DNA of 64,000 nucleotides from positions 124,001 to 188,000 of the forward strand of contig NZ_JANGEY010000007.1 of assembly GCF_024451105.1 (NCBI RefSeq), in the 5' to 3' direction. The stretch comes from Stutzerimonas stutzeri. GTDB lineage: Bacteria > Pseudomonadota > Gammaproteobacteria > Pseudomonadales > Pseudomonadaceae. The notes below the pieces were generated by a model, which made no database searches, had not been told where the DNA came from, and saw only the letters and a program-made list of their open reading frames with translations. The position numbers were made by a program, and so were the translations under genes. Below, one piece after another: positions 19,220-30,000 of the stretch; within the stretch, counting starts at the first letter, position 1; the number at the start of each line of letters is the position of its first letter.

Positions 19220-20401
19220 ATGGCTGCCAACGCCCGCTTCAACTGGGAAGACCCGCTGCTGCTCGACCAGCAACTGACCGACGAGGAACGCATGGTGCGC
19301 GACAGCGCGCAGAAGTTCGCCGCCGACAAGCTGGCGCCGCGGGTGCTGGAAGCCTTCCGCCACGAGCACACCGACCCGGCGATCTTCCGCGAGATGGGCG
19401 AGACCGGCCTGCTCGGCGCGACCATCCCGGTCGAGTACGGCGGCAGCGGCCTCAACTACGTGTGCTACGGGCTGATCGCCCGCGAGGTCGAGCGCATCGA
19501 CTCCGGCTACCGCTCGATGATGAGCGTGCAGTCCTCGCTGGTGATGGTGCCGATCAACGAGTTCGGCACTGAGGCGCAGAAGCAGAAGTACCTGCCCAAG
19601 CTGGCCAGCGGCGAGTGGATCGGCTGCTTCGGCCTGACCGAGCCGAACCACGGCTCCGACCCGGGCTCGATGATCACCCGCGCCAAGAAGGTCGACGGCG
19701 GCTACCGCCTGACCGGCAGCAAGATGTGGATCACCAACAGCCCGATCGCCGACGTGTTCGTGGTCTGGGCCAAGGACGACGCCGGCGACATCCGCGGCTT
19801 CGTGCTGGAGAAGGGCTGGGCCGGGCTGTCCGCCCCGGCGATCCACGGCAAGGTCGGCCTGCGCGCCTCGATCACCGGCGAGATCGTCATGGACAACGTG
19901 TTCGTGCCGGAAGAGAACATGTTCCCCGAAGTACGCGGCCTCAAGGGTCCGTTCACCTGCCTGAACTCGGCGCGCTACGGCATCGCCTGGGGCGCATTGG
20001 GCGCCGCCGAGGCCTGCTGGCACACCGCCCGCCAGTACGTGCTGGACCGCCAGCAGTTCGGCCGCCCGCTGGCCGCCAACCAGCTGATCCAGAAGAAGCT
20101 GGCCGACATGCAGACCGAGATCACCCTGGCCCTGCAGGGCTGCCTGCGCCTGGGCCGGATGAAGGACGAGGGCACCGCCGCGGTGGAGATCACCTCGATC
20201 ATGAAGCGCAACAGCTGCGGCAAGGCGCTGGACATCGCCCGCCTGGCGCGCGACATGCTCGGCGGCAACGGCATCAGCGACGAGTTCGGAGTGGCGCGGC
20301 ATCTGGTCAACCTCGAGGTGGTCAACACCTACGAGGGCACCCACGACATCCACGCGCTGATCCTCGGCCGCGCGCAGACCGGCATCCAGGCGTTCTTCTG
20401 A
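19220..20401 (+). CDS. gcdH: Glutaryl-CoA dehydrogenase
   Basis: A 393-residue acyl-CoA dehydrogenase. It oxidises and decarboxylates glutaryl-CoA to crotonyl-CoA in the degradation of lysine, tryptophan and glutarate. Visible are FAD/substrate segments ([31 protein letters not shown]) and the catalytic glutamate in TYEGTHDIH (Glu372), with an arginine-containing substrate region ([13 protein letters not shown]). The protein is full length, and the ATG is preceded by a weak GAGG-like site. The CoA-transferase gene follows 103 bases downstream, forming the usual two-gene glutarate operon. Confidence 0.95.
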   Translation: MAANARFNWEDPLLLDQQLTDEERMVRDSAQKFAADKLAPRVLEAFRHEHTDPAIFREMGETGLLGATIPVEYGGSGLNYVCYGLIAREVERIDSGYRSMMSVQSSLVMVPINEFGTEAQKQKYLPKLASGEWIGCFGLTEPNHGSDPGSMITRAKKVDGGYRLTGSKMWITNSPIADVFVVWAKDDAGDIRGFVLEKGWAGLSAPAIHGKVGLRASITGEIVMDNVFVPEENMFPEVRGLKGPFTCLNSARYGIAWGALGAAEACWHTARQYVLDRQQFGRPLAANQLIQKKLADMQTEITLALQGCLRLGRMKDEGTAAVEITSIMKRNSCGKALDIARLARDMLGGNGISDEFGVARHLVNLEVVNTYEGTHDIHALILGRAQTGIQAFF

Positions 20402-20402
20402 G

Positions 20403-20498
20403 CGTCGGGTGCGCCGTGCGCACCGGGGGAACTCCCGGCGCGTACGGCTCTCCGCGCAACATCCTTCGCTATCCGGTGCGCGTGGCGCACCCTACGGA
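20403..20498. repeat. TAGGGTG-family intergenic palindromic repeat
   Basis: The gap between gcdH and the CoA-transferase gene holds outward-facing copies of GGTGCGC-type sequence: GTCGGGTGCGCCGTGCGCACC at one end (a 20-base core) and GGTGCGCGTGGCGCACCCTA at the other, so the ends are inverted copies. It belongs with the related elements at 24756, 35798 and 41753. Confidence 0.55.
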
Positions 20499-20504
20499 GA
20501 CTCC

Positions 20505-21728
20505 ATGTCCGGCGCCCTGGCCAATATCCGCGTTCTCGACCTGTCCCGCGTGCTGGCCGGCCCCTGGGCCGGGCAGATGCTCGCCGATCTCGGCGCCGAC
20601 GTGATCAAGGTGGAGCGCCCGGGCTCCGGCGACGACACCCGCCACTGGGGCCCGCCGTTCCTCAGGGACGCCGAGGGCCGCGACACCCGCGAGGCGGCCT
20701 ACTACCTGTGCGCCAACCGCAACAAGCGCTCGCTGACCGTCGACTTCACCCAGGCCGAGGGCCAGCGCCTGATCCGCGAGCTGGCGGCGCAGTCGGACGT
20801 GCTGCTGGAGAACTTCAAGGTCGGCGGGCTGGCCGCCTACGGCCTCGACTATGCGAGCCTGAAGGCGATCAACCCGCGGCTGATCTACTGCTCGATCACC
20901 GGCTTCGGCCAGCAGGGCCCCTACGCCCAGCGCGCCGGCTACGACTTCATGATCCAGGGCCTCGGCGGGCTGATGAGCCTGACCGGGCGCAGCGAAGGCG
21001 AGGAGGGCGCCGGCCCGGTGAAGGTCGGCGTGGCGCTGACCGACATCCTCACCGGCCTGCACGCCACGGTGGCGGTGCTCGCCGCGCTCAACCACCGGCA
21101 CAGCAGCGGCGAAGGCCAGCATATCGACCTGGCGCTGCTCGACGTGCAGGTGGCCTGCCTGGCCAACCAGGCGCTCAACTACCTGACCACCGGCGTGGCG
21201 CCGCGCCGCCTGGGCAACGCCCACCCGAACATCGTGCCGTACCAGGACTTCCCCACCGCCGACGGCGACTTCATCCTCACCGTCGGCAACGACGGCCAGT
21301 TCCGCAAGTTCTGCGAGGTCGCCGGCCACCCGGAGTGGGCGGACGATCCGCGCTTCGTCAGCAACAGCGCGCGGGTCGCCCACCGCGCCGAGCTGATCCC
21401 GCTGATCCGCCAGGCCACGGTGTTCAGGACCACCGCCGAGTGGGTCGCCGCGCTGGAGGCGGCCGGCGTGCCGTGCGGGCCGATCAACGACCTGGCCCAG
21501 GTGTTCGCCGACCCGCAGGTGCTGGCGCGCAATCTGCGGGTCGACCTGCCGCATCCGCTGGCCGGCAGCGCGCCGGGGGTGGCCAGCCCGCTGCGCCTGT
21601 CGGCCACCCCGGTGGAGTACCGCAACGCGCCGCCGCTGCTCGGCGAGCACACCGAAACGATCCTGGCCGAGCGCCTCGGCCTGGATGGCGAGGCCATCGC
21701 CGCCCTGCGCGCGCAGGGCGTGATCTGA
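20505..21728 (+). CDS. Class III CoA-transferase (glutarate activation)
   Basis: A 407-residue CaiB/BaiF (class III) CoA-transferase. It probably moves CoA from succinyl-CoA to glutarate, supplying glutaryl-CoA dehydrogenase encoded upstream. Family features are the N-terminal LDLSRVLAGPWAGQMLADLGADVIKVE, the NKRSLTVD segment and the likely catalytic aspartate at 180 in VALTDILTGLHA. The start at 20505 follows the intergenic repeat; the frame is open further upstream only within that repeat. A good intrinsic terminator follows. The specific acyl acceptor is inferred from the gene pairing. Confidence 0.85.
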   Translation: MSGALANIRVLDLSRVLAGPWAGQMLADLGADVIKVERPGSGDDTRHWGPPFLRDAEGRDTREAAYYLCANRNKRSLTVDFTQAEGQRLIRELAAQSDVLLENFKVGGLAAYGLDYASLKAINPRLIYCSITGFGQQGPYAQRAGYDFMIQGLGGLMSLTGRSEGEEGAGPVKVGVALTDILTGLHATVAVLAALNHRHSSGEGQHIDLALLDVQVACLANQALNYLTTGVAPRRLGNAHPNIVPYQDFPTADGDFILTVGNDGQFRKFCEVAGHPEWADDPRFVSNSARVAHRAELIPLIRQATVFRTTAEWVAALEAAGVPCGPINDLAQVFADPQVLARNLRVDLPHPLAGSAPGVASPLRLSATPVEYRNAPPLLGEHTETILAERLGLDGEAIAALRAQGVI

Positions 21729-21757
21729 GCGTCAGTCCCACCCTCGGGATTGTCTTG

Positions 21758-21781
21758 CCGGGCCTTGTGCCCGGTTTTTTT
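21758..21781 (+). terminator. Intrinsic terminator of the glutarate operon
   Basis: CCGGGC-CTTGT-GCCCGG is followed by seven Ts, 30 bases after the CoA-transferase stop. The convergent gene ends 5 bases later. Confidence 0.9.
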
Positions 21782-21785
21782 ATGT

Positions 21786-22157
21786 TCAGAGGTCGTAGAC
21801 CACCGAGTGCTCCGGCAGCACCGAGAGGTCCAGCGGCCGCACGCTGCCCAGCCAGAGGGCGCGGTCGCGGTGGTCGGCAAGATCCTCGCCGGTGATCGGG
21901 TGGACCAGCACGGTCAGACCGCCGCGGTTGAGCACCAGCCAGGGCAGCACCTCGGCCAGCAGTTCGGCGCGGAAGGCCAGCTGGCAGCTCCAGTCCGGAT
22001 GCGGGCCGACCGGCCGCTCGTGGACGCGGCCCATCTTCAGCGCGGGGAAGCGCGCGGCCGCCGCTTCGCAGAGCGTGCGCGCCTGTTCGAGGGTGCGAGC
22101 GTCGAAGTAGACGTGGGCATGCCAGCCACGGATCACGGCGGGGTCGAGTTCGTGCAT
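21786..22157 (-). CDS. DOPA 4,5-dioxygenase family protein
   Basis: A 123-residue COG3805 protein. Family histidines appear in WHAHVYFD (residues 11-18), HPDWSCQLAF (about 49-58), LVHPITGED and DHRDRALWLG. Fungal and some bacterial members cleave the ring of DOPA-like catechols; in most proteobacteria the substrate is unknown. The ATG at 22157 follows AGGAAGG and is preferred over a long GC-rich upstream extension. It is a single gene, convergent with the CoA-transferase gene and divergent from the SulP gene. No connection with the distant meta-cleavage operon can be seen. Confidence 0.85.
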   Translation of the reverse strand: MHELDPAVIRGWHAHVYFDARTLEQARTLCEAAAARFPALKMGRVHERPVGPHPDWSCQLAFRAELLAEVLPWLVLNRGGLTVLVHPITGEDLADHRDRALWLGSVRPLDLSVLPEHSVVYDL

Positions 22158-22266
22158 GGTCGGGCCTTCCTGGTTGCTGGGCGGGTCCCATGATAGCCCG
22201 CACGGGCCAGCGCGGCGCCGATCCGCTACCCTGTGGCCAATCCCCCTCCGCCCGTCGCGAGGTCCC

Positions 22267-23826
22267 ATGCCCCATCGCTACAGCCTGCTGCCGTTCCTGC
22301 GCTGGCTGCCGCAGGTCTCCGTGCACAGCCTCGGCCGCGACGCCCTGGTCGGCCTGACCGGCGCCATCCTCGCCCTGCCGCAGGCCATCGCCTATGCGCT
22401 GATCGCCGGCCTGCCGGCCGAATACGGCCTGTACGCCGCGGTGGTGCCGGTGATCGTCGCCTGCCTGTGGGGCTCCTCGCTGCACCTGATCGGCGGGCCG
22501 ACCGCCGCCGTCTCGGTGGTGATCTTCGCCAGCGTCAGCCCGCTGGCCGCGCCGGGCAGCCCGGACTACATCGCCCTGGTGCTGCTGCTGAGCTTCCTCG
22601 CCGGGCTGTTCCAGTGGCTGCTCGGCCTGCTGCGCTTCGGTGCGCTGGTCAACTTCATCTCGCAGTCGGTGCTGCTCGGCTTCACCCTCGGCGCCGCGCT
22701 GGTGATCGCCCTCGGCCAGGTGCCCAACCTGCTCGGCCTCGACCTGCCCGGCCAGGCCACCGCGCTGAAGGGCGCGCTGGCGCTCGGCGAACACCTGCGC
22801 GAGGCGCACGGACCGTCGCTGGCGGTGGCGACGCTGACCCTCGGCGTGGCGCTCGGCGTGCGTCACCTGTGGCCGCGCCTGCCGGCGCTGCTGCTGGCGA
22901 TCGTCGCCGGCAGCCTGGCGACCTGGCTGCTGCCGGTGTTCGCCGCGGTGCCGACGGTCGCCGCCTTCGCCGGCCGCCTGCCGCCGTTCGCGCCGCTGCA
23001 GTTCGAGCTGGACAGCGTGCTGACCCTGCTGCCGGCGGCGGTGGCCCTCGGTCTGCTCGGCCTGGTCACCAGCCTGTCGATCGCCCGCGCCCTGGCCCAG
23101 CAGTCTGGGCAACTGCTCGACGTCGACACCGAGGTGCGCGGCCAGGGCCTGGCCAACCTGCTCGGCCCCTGGTTCGCCGGCTACCTGTCGGCCGGCTCGT
23201 TCACCCGCTCGGCGCTCAACCAGCAGTCCGGCGCGCAGACCCCGCTGGCCGGGGTCTGCTCGGCGCTGTGGGTGGCGCTGTTCGCCCTGGGCGGCGCGGC
23301 GCTGATCGCGCACATCCCGCTGCCGGCGATGGCGGCGGTGATCCTGCTGATCTGCTCGGGGCTGGTCGACCTGGCGGGGCTGCGCGCGCTGTGGCGGGTC
23401 AGCCGCACGGAGTTCGCGGTGATGGCGCTGACCTGCGCCGCCACCCTGCTGCTCGAGCTGCAGACGGCGATCTACGCCGGGGTGCTGGCCTCGCTGCTGG
23501 TCTACCTCAAGCGCACCTCGCAGCCGCGCCTGCAGCGCTGGCAGGAAGGCGACCACGAGGTGCTGGGCATCGAGGGCTCGATCTTCTTCGGCGCCTGCGC
23601 CTACCTGCAGCGGCACATCCAGGCCAGCCGCGCGCCGCGCCTGGTACTGGACGCCCACTACGTCAACTTCATCGACTATGCCGGGGTGGTGATGCTGCAC
23701 CAGGAGGCGCGCCGCCTGCGCCTGCAGCAGCGCGAGCTGGTGCTGCGCCGGGCGCGCCCGCAGGTGCGCGAGGAGCTGCTCAAGCTGGAGGGCGTCGAGG
23801 GCTGTCCGCTGCAGTTCGAGGACTAG
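22267..23826 (+). CDS. SulP-family anion transporter with STAS domain
   Basis: A 519-residue inner-membrane protein with 10-12 hydrophobic segments and a C-terminal STAS domain (from about residue 430, with VLDAHYVNFIDYAGVVML as the core). SulP landmarks include ALPQAIAYALIAGLPAEYGLYAAVVP and GSFTRSALNQQSGAQTPLAG. It may carry sulphate, bicarbonate or a dicarboxylate; the sequence does not decide. The start follows TCGCGAGGTCCC. It occupies its conserved place beside aroE near the origin. Confidence 0.9.
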   Translation: MPHRYSLLPFLRWLPQVSVHSLGRDALVGLTGAILALPQAIAYALIAGLPAEYGLYAAVVPVIVACLWGSSLHLIGGPTAAVSVVIFASVSPLAAPGSPDYIALVLLLSFLAGLFQWLLGLLRFGALVNFISQSVLLGFTLGAALVIALGQVPNLLGLDLPGQATALKGALALGEHLREAHGPSLAVATLTLGVALGVRHLWPRLPALLLAIVAGSLATWLLPVFAAVPTVAAFAGRLPPFAPLQFELDSVLTLLPAAVALGLLGLVTSLSIARALAQQSGQLLDVDTEVRGQGLANLLGPWFAGYLSAGSFTRSALNQQSGAQTPLAGVCSALWVALFALGGAALIAHIPLPAMAAVILLICSGLVDLAGLRALWRVSRTEFAVMALTCAATLLLELQTAIYAGVLASLLVYLKRTSQPRLQRWQEGDHEVLGIEGSIFFGACAYLQRHIQASRAPRLVLDAHYVNFIDYAGVVMLHQEARRLRLQQRELVLRRARPQVREELLKLEGVEGCPLQFED

Positions 23827-23885
23827 GCAGCGCCGCGGCACACCACTGGATTCAGTAGTCCGCGCTACGCTCGAACAGGGAGAGG

Positions 23886-23905
23886 CGGGGCGCCATGGCG
23901 CCCCG
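23886..23905. terminator. GC palindrome between convergent sulP-like and aroE genes
   Basis: CGGGGCGCCATGGCGCCCCG is a perfect 20-base palindrome in the 85-base gap between two convergent stop codons. It lacks a T-run, so termination is only likely. Confidence 0.5.
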
Positions 23906-23911
23906 CGGCGC

Positions 23912-24730
23912 TCAGGCCAGCTGGCGGCGCAGTTCGGCCAGCACCGGCGCCGAGTCGGGGCGCACCCCGCGCCAGACGAAGAACGCCTCGGCGGCCTGCT
24001 CGACCAGCATGCCCAGACCGTCGAGGGTGCGCGCCGCGCCGTGGCCGGCGGCCCAGCGGTTGAAGGCGGTCGGCTCCTTGGCGTACATCATGTCGTAGCA
24101 GACCGTGTGGCCGGGGCGGATCAGGGTCGGCGAGATCGCCGGCAGCTCGCCGGCCAGGCTCGCCGAGGTGCCGTTGACGATCAGGTCGACCGGCGCGTCG
24201 ATCCAGTCGAAGCCGCTGGCCAGCACCGGGCCGAGGTCGGCGAACAGCCGCGCCAGCTCCTCGGCCTTCTCCACCGTGCGGTTGGCGATCACCAGCTCGG
24301 CCGGCTTTTCGGCCAGCAGCGGCTCGAGCACCCCGCGCACCGCGCCGCCGGCACCGAGCAGCAGGATGCGCTTGCCGCGCAGCTCGAGGCCGGCGTTGAC
24401 GGTGAGATCGCGCACCAACCCGGCGCCGTCGGTGTTGTCGCCGAGCAGGCGGCCGTCGTCGAGCCGCTTCAGGGTGTTCACCGCGCCGGCGCGCGCGGCG
24501 CGCTCACTCAGCTCATCGGCGAGGCGGAAGGCCTCCTCCTTGAACGGCACCGTGACGTTGGCACCGCGGCCCTCGGCGAAGAAGGCGCGGGCGAACCCGG
24601 CGAAATCGTCCAGCGGCGCCAGCAGCGCCTCGTAGCTGAGCGCCTCGCCGGTCTGCGCGGCGAACAGGCGGTGGATCAGCGGCGACTTGCTGTGGCCGAT
24701 GGGGTTGCCGAACACGCAGTAGCGGTCCAT
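23912..24730 (-). CDS. aroE: Shikimate dehydrogenase
   Basis: A 272-residue AroE, reducing 3-dehydroshikimate to shikimate with NADPH in aromatic amino acid synthesis. It has [11 protein letters not shown] (7-17), the catalytic-lysine segment [28 protein letters not shown], the nucleotide loop [11 protein letters not shown] (about 125-135) and an NRT motif for NADP. The ATG at 24730 has a GGAGTCC site; 33 extra upstream codons derive from the intergenic repeat. It is separated from hemF by that repeat and oriented like it. Confidence 0.95.
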   Translation of the reverse strand: MDRYCVFGNPIGHSKSPLIHRLFAAQTGEALSYEALLAPLDDFAGFARAFFAEGRGANVTVPFKEEAFRLADELSERAARAGAVNTLKRLDDGRLLGDNTDGAGLVRDLTVNAGLELRGKRILLLGAGGAVRGVLEPLLAEKPAELVIANRTVEKAEELARLFADLGPVLASGFDWIDAPVDLIVNGTSASLAGELPAISPTLIRPGHTVCYDMMYAKEPTAFNRWAAGHGAARTLDGLGMLVEQAAEAFFVWRGVRPDSAPVLAELRRQLA

Positions 24731-24755
24731 GGGAGTCCTCGGAACGGGCGGAGAC

Positions 24756-24836
24756 CGTAGGGTGGACAACGGCGCCGCCTTGTCCACCCCTGTGCATGGC
24801 GGTGGAAGATCGCTGCGCGAGTCTTCCACCCTACGG
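24756..24836. repeat. TAGGGTGGA-family palindromic repeat (copy between hemF and aroE)
   Basis: An 81-base element with inverted ends CGTAGGGTGGA and TCTTCCACCCTACG enclosing a smaller hairpin (GGTGGACAACGGC / GCCTTGTCCACC). Almost the same sequence recurs at 41753-41830, with the same internal order. Confidence 0.8.
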
Positions 24837-24847
24837 AGCGACAGGGT

Positions 24848-25768
<921 letters not shown>

Positions 25769-25922
25769 TCACCTCGGATCGGGGTCTGGCCGCCCGGACA
25801 GGCCGGCGGCGCGCAACAGCCGGCAAGCATACCACCGCGTTTTCCACCCCGCGCTTGACGCAGGCCATGGCGCAGGCTTGGATGGACGCCCTGTCGCTGT
25901 TTCCCAAGGAGAATGCCCGGCC

Positions 25923-26897
25923 ATGGCCAAACGCATCCAGCTCAGCCGCCACGGCGGTCCCGAAGTGCTCGAGTACGCCGACTTCCCCCCCGCGGCCCCC
26001 GGCCCGCGCGAGGTGCGGGTGCGCAACCGGGCGATCGGCCTCAACTTCATCGACATCTACTACCGCGACGGCCTGTACCCGCTGCAGCTGCCCTCGGGCC
26101 TCGGCAGCGAGGGCGCCGGCGAGGTCGAGGCGGTGGGCGCCGAGGTGCACGAGTTCCAGGTCGGCGACCGGGTGGCCTACTGCACCGGCGCGCAGGGCTC
26201 CTACGCCGAGCTGCACGTGCTGCCGGCCGACCTGCTGGTGCCGCTGCCGGATGGGGTGAGCTTCGAACAGGCCGCCGCGGCGACCCTCAAGGGCCTGACC
26301 GTGCAGTACCTGCTGCGCCAGATCGGCCGCTTCCAGGGCGGCGAGACCATCCTGTTCCACGCCGCCGCCGGCGGCGTCGGCAGCCTGGCCTGCCAGTGGG
26401 CCAAGGCGCTGGGGGTGAAGCTGATCGGCACCGTGGGCTCGGCCGAGAAGGCCGAACGGGCCCGGGCGCTGGGCGCCTGGGCGACCATCGACTACAGCCA
26501 CGAGGACGTGCGCGCGCGGGTGCTGGAGCTGACCGACGGGCAGAAGTGCCCGGTGGTCTACGACTCGGTGGGCAAGGACACCTGGGAGATCTCCCTGGAC
26601 TGCGTGGCCAGGCGCGGCCTCTTGGTCAGCTTCGGCAACGCCTCCGGGCCGGTGACCGGGGTCAACCTCGGCATCCTCTCGCAGAAGGGCTCGCTGTTCG
26701 TCACCCGGCCGACCCTGGCCGGCTACGCCGACACCGCCGAACGCCTGCGCACCATGGCCGCCGAGCTGTACGCGCGGATCGCCGACGGCACCCTGCAGGT
26801 GGACATCGGCCGGCGCTACGCCCTGGCCGACGCCGGCGCGGCGCAGGCCGCGCTGGCGGCGCGGCAGACCACCGGCTCGACCATCCTGCTGCCCTGA
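25923..26897 (+). CDS. qorA: NADPH:quinone oxidoreductase, zinc-independent MDR type
   Basis: A 324-residue medium-chain reductase of the zeta-crystallin/Qor group. It has the N-terminal GroES-like part (NRAIGLNFIDIYYRDGLYPLQ), the nucleotide-binding AAAGGVGSLACQWAK (about 147-161) and SFGNASGPV. The structural and catalytic zinc ligands of alcohol dehydrogenases are missing, as expected. It would reduce quinones one electron at a time with NADPH in the cytoplasm. The ribosome site AAGGAG lies 9-10 bases before the ATG. It is divergent from hemF. Confidence 0.9.
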   Translation: MAKRIQLSRHGGPEVLEYADFPPAAPGPREVRVRNRAIGLNFIDIYYRDGLYPLQLPSGLGSEGAGEVEAVGAEVHEFQVGDRVAYCTGAQGSYAELHVLPADLLVPLPDGVSFEQAAAATLKGLTVQYLLRQIGRFQGGETILFHAAAGGVGSLACQWAKALGVKLIGTVGSAEKAERARALGAWATIDYSHEDVRARVLELTDGQKCPVVYDSVGKDTWEISLDCVARRGLLVSFGNASGPVTGVNLGILSQKGSLFVTRPTLAGYADTAERLRTMAAELYARIADGTLQVDIGRRYALADAGAAQAALAARQTTGSTILLP

Positions 26898-26950
26898 CAG
26901 CTGCGCATGGAAACCCTGCATTCAGGGTTTCCAGTGCCGACCAGCCCGCA

Positions 26951-27508
26951 TCAGGACGGGCGGATCACCTCACCCGTGCGCAGGTCGCGGATCAGGCTGG
27001 GGTTCCTGCGCCCGCCCAGGGCGCCGCCGAGCACGCCATCCAGCGCGCCGCCGAAGTACTGTTCGACGCGCAGCCGCGAGCGCGCCGCCGGACGCCCGGC
27101 CGGGTTGGCCGAGGTGGACACCAGCGGCCCGCTGTGGGCGCACAGCGCACGCACCAGCGGATGGTCGCTGACCCGCAGCGCGACGCTGTCATGGCGGCCG
27201 GTGATCCACTCGGGCAGGCGGCCTTGGTGCGGCACCAGCCAGGTGTTCGGCCCCGGCCAGCTGAGCTGCAGCTCGGCGCGCCAGGCCGGCGGCAGGTCGG
27301 CGAGCAGGAAGTCGAACTGCGCCATGTCGGCGGCGACCAGGATCAGCCCCTTGTCCATCGGCCGGTCCTTGAGCGCCAGCAGGCGCAGCACCGCCTCGGG
27401 ATTCCACGGGTCGCAGCCCAGCCCCCACACCGCCTCGGTGGGGTAGGCGATCACCCCGCCCTCGCGCACCACCCGCGCCGCCCGCTGCACCCGCCACTGC
27501 CCGACCAT
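26951..27508 (-). CDS. tsaC: Threonylcarbamoyl-AMP synthase TsaC (YrdC)
   Basis: A 185-residue YrdC/Sua5-domain enzyme making threonylcarbamoyl-AMP for the t6A modification of ANN-decoding tRNAs. Motifs: [16 protein letters not shown] (about 19-34), [11 protein letters not shown] and the [11 protein letters not shown] loop. It is the short (TsaC) form without a Sua5 C-terminal domain. The start at 27508 gives the usual N-terminus; a much longer frame upstream belongs to the shadow of dprA. It lies 92 bases behind dprA on the same strand. Confidence 0.94.
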   Translation of the reverse strand: MVGQWRVQRAARVVREGGVIAYPTEAVWGLGCDPWNPEAVLRLLALKDRPMDKGLILVAADMAQFDFLLADLPPAWRAELQLSWPGPNTWLVPHQGRLPEWITGRHDSVALRVSDHPLVRALCAHSGPLVSTSANPAGRPAARSRLRVEQYFGGALDGVLGGALGGRRNPSLIRDLRTGEVIRPS

Positions 27509-27600
27509 GACCACCTCTGCACGCTGGAAAGAACTGCGGCGCAGTGTATCCGTTCGCGTCACCGACGCCAGCGCACCCGACAGGGTACCTGTAAGCGGAT

Positions 27601-28737
27601 TTATCCGCGCGCAGCGGCGCCCGGCAGCGCGCAGCACACCCAGCAACCACCCTCGCAGACGATGCGCCCGTCCAGCTCCAGCTCGGTGAGTTGGGCGAGC
27701 AGCTCGGGCAGGGCCAGGCCGCTGCTGAGCGCCAGCGCCTCGCTGCTCTGCGGCTCGGCGCGCAGCAGGGCGAGCAGCGAATGGGCCGGCTCGTCCAGCT
27801 CGATGACCTGCTGGCGTGGCGCCGGCCGGGCCGCCACCCGCTGCCAGCCACGCAGCGCCTCGAGGATATCCTCCACCGTCTCCACCAGCTGGGCGCCCTC
27901 GCGGATCAGCTGGTGGCAGCCGCGCGCGCCGGGATGGTGGATCGAGCCGGGGATGGCGAACACCTCGCGGCCCTGTTCGGCGGCCAGCCGCGCGGTGATC
28001 AGCGAGCCGCTGGACGGGCTGGCCTCGACCACCAGCACGCCGAGCGCCAGGCCGCTGATGATGCGGTTGCGCCGCGGGAAGTTGCTCGCCTGCGGCGGGG
28101 TAGCGAGCGGCAGCTCGGAAACCAGCGCGCCACCCTCGGCGACGATGCGCGCGGCCAGCCCGGCATGGCGGCGCGGGTACAGGCACTGCAGGCCGGTGCC
28201 GAGCACCGCCACGGTGGCGCCGCCGGCCTCCAGGGCGCCGAGGTGGGCGGCGCCGTCGATGCCCAGCGCCAGCCCGCTGGTGACCACGAAGCCGCCGCCG
28301 GCCAGGCTGCGCGCGAAACTGGCGGCGGTGTCCAGCCCCGGCCGGCTGGCCCGGCGGCTGCCGACCAGGGCCAGCTGCGGACGCTCGAGCAGCGTCGGAT
28401 CGCCGGCGACCCACAGCAGCGGCGGGGCGTCGTGCAGCTCGGCGAGCAGGGCCGGGTAGGCCGGATCGTCGCAGCACAGCAGCTGCCGGCCGGGCTGCTC
28501 CAGCCAGGCCAGCGCAGCGGCGGCCTGCTCGCGCACCGCGGCGCTGCGCCGCGCCTCGGCAGCGAGCGCCGGCAGGCCGAGGGCGCGCCAGGCTCCGGCC
28601 GGGGCACTCAGCGCGGCGCTCGCCGAGCCGAAGCTGGCCAGCAGATGGCGAAAGCGCCGCGGACCGACCTCCGGCAGAGCATGCAGGCGCAGGCGGGCCT
28701 CCAGTTCGGCCGGGGACAGGGCAGCGGGGCAGGGCAT
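27601..28737 (-). CDS. dprA: DNA-protecting protein DprA
   Basis: A 378-residue DprA (Smf), which loads RecA on incoming single-stranded DNA during natural transformation. It has an N-terminal SAM-like region (about 1-70), the Rossmann core with [65 protein letters not shown] and the [22 protein letters not shown] block, then a C-terminal winged helix (from about 305). It is intact, so the competence function could be retained. It sits between tsaP and tsaC as in other pseudomonads. Confidence 0.95.
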   Translation of the reverse strand: MPCPAALSPAELEARLRLHALPEVGPRRFRHLLASFGSASAALSAPAGAWRALGLPALAAEARRSAAVREQAAAALAWLEQPGRQLLCCDDPAYPALLAELHDAPPLLWVAGDPTLLERPQLALVGSRRASRPGLDTAASFARSLAGGGFVVTSGLALGIDGAAHLGALEAGGATVAVLGTGLQCLYPRRHAGLAARIVAEGGALVSELPLATPPQASNFPRRNRIISGLALGVLVVEASPSSGSLITARLAAEQGREVFAIPGSIHHPGARGCHQLIREGAQLVETVEDILEALRGWQRVAARPAPRQQVIELDEPAHSLLALLRAEPQSSEALALSSGLALPELLAQLTELELDGRIVCEGGCWVCCALPGAAARG

Positions 28738-28800
28738 GGCGAACGTCCTTGTGCAGGGAAGGGGAGGTCGGCACCGTCCTTGTGCCGTCCGAAAGCACGA

Positions 28801-28821
28801 AGCCCCCGCGGGGCGGGGGCT
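28801..28821. terminator. GC-rich hairpin between tsaP and dprA
   Basis: AGCCCCCGC-GGG-GCGGGGGCT forms a nine-pair stem between the tsaP stop and the dprA start. No clear U-run follows in either direction, so termination may be partial. Confidence 0.5.
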
Positions 28822-28834
28822 CGTTCGGTGTCGC

Positions 28835-29860
28835 TCAGGGGTTGCGCACCTTGTCGTGCACCGCCAGCGAGCGGGTGGCGTTGAGCACCAGGCCGTAGCT
28901 GAGCTTGTCGTAGACGCGGAACACCATCAGCAGGCCGGCGCGCTCGTCGGGGATCTTCACGCTCTCGCCGGTGACGCGATCGCGCACCGTCTCGCCAGTC
29001 TTGTACACCGCCAGCACGTTGCCTTCGGCAAGGCCGTCGCGAGCGCCCCTGTTGAGGGTGACCACGTCGAGCTGGCCGATCTGGGTCACCCCGCGCGGCA
29101 CGTCGAGGATCAGGCCGTCGACCGGTTCGCTCGGCTCGCTGGGCACGAAGGTGGAGTTGATCGCGCGCTCCTCGGTGGGCAGCAGGCGGTCGCCGATGCG
29201 CACTTCCTGGGTGGTGCGACGCAGCACCAGGGTGGCGATGTCGCCTTCCTCGGCGACCACCTCGCCGCCGGCGATGTAGTCGGCGTTGATGCCGAGCACT
29301 TCGCGGCTCTGCGGATCGCTGTAGGTCTTGCCCTGGCGGTACAGCCCGTAGGCCTGCTCGCCGGCGGAGAAGTCGCCGCGTGCATAGATGCGGTCGCCGG
29401 CGCCGCTGACCACCCGCTCGGCGTTGCCGGCCACCACGTAGGGCGCCTGGCTGAAGGTCTCGGCGTTGTCGACGATGCGGTTACTGAGCAGGAAGCTGTT
29501 GATCTTCTCCAGCGGAATGGTCGGGATCGCCTCGGCCATCGGCGTACTGCGGATCTGCGGCGACAGCTTGATGGTGCCGCGCGAGGCGCCGCGGTCGAGC
29601 ATGACGTAGGGCTTGCCGTCGATCCAGACCAGATTGAGCACGTCGCCCGGATAGATCAGGTGCGGATTCTGCACCTGCGGATTGGCCTTCCAGATTTCCG
29701 GCCATTTCCACGGCTGGCGGAGGAACTTGCCGGAAATGTCCCACAGGGTATCGCCGCGCACCACGGTGTAGGTCTGCGGATGGCCATCCCTGAGCTGCAC
29801 TTCGGCCTGCGCCAGGCTGCCGGCCGCCAGCAGCAGCAGGGCGACTAATGATTTCCTCAT
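28835..29860 (-). CDS. tsaP: LysM-domain protein TsaP
   Basis: A 341-residue exported protein: signal peptide to about residue 19 (LLAAGSLAQA), a LysM peptidoglycan-binding domain at about 28-78 (YTVVRGDTLWDISGKFL ... HLIYPGDVL) and a long C-terminal FlgT-like region. TsaP homologues anchor the type IV pilus secretin to peptidoglycan in some bacteria; the equivalent gene lies at this same origin-proximal site in P. aeruginosa (PA0020). It diverges from def. Confidence 0.88.
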   Translation of the reverse strand: MRKSLVALLLLAAGSLAQAEVQLRDGHPQTYTVVRGDTLWDISGKFLRQPWKWPEIWKANPQVQNPHLIYPGDVLNLVWIDGKPYVMLDRGASRGTIKLSPQIRSTPMAEAIPTIPLEKINSFLLSNRIVDNAETFSQAPYVVAGNAERVVSGAGDRIYARGDFSAGEQAYGLYRQGKTYSDPQSREVLGINADYIAGGEVVAEEGDIATLVLRRTTQEVRIGDRLLPTEERAINSTFVPSEPSEPVDGLILDVPRGVTQIGQLDVVTLNRGARDGLAEGNVLAVYKTGETVRDRVTGESVKIPDERAGLLMVFRVYDKLSYGLVLNATRSLAVHDKVRNP

Positions 29861-30000
29861 GAGGTGAATCCCTTTATCATGTGCCGACGCACGAACGGTG
29901 CGCTGGCCGGCGAAATACGCGGCCTCAAGCCGTTTTTCGAGCTGCCGGGCATCTTATCAGCCGGTTTTCGATTTATTCCACAAGTGCATCACAAACGCAT

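Noticed and set aside
21786-22157. Functional link between the DOPA-dioxygenase-like protein and the meta-cleavage pathway
   Set aside because: The genes are 28 kb apart, the family is unrelated to catechol 2,3-dioxygenase, and no shared regulatory site is visible.
21484-23841. A 785-codon minus-strand frame opposite the SulP transporter gene
   Set aside because: Composition (Q, R, A, H repeats) is that of antisense of a high-GC membrane-protein gene; no motif or start signal.
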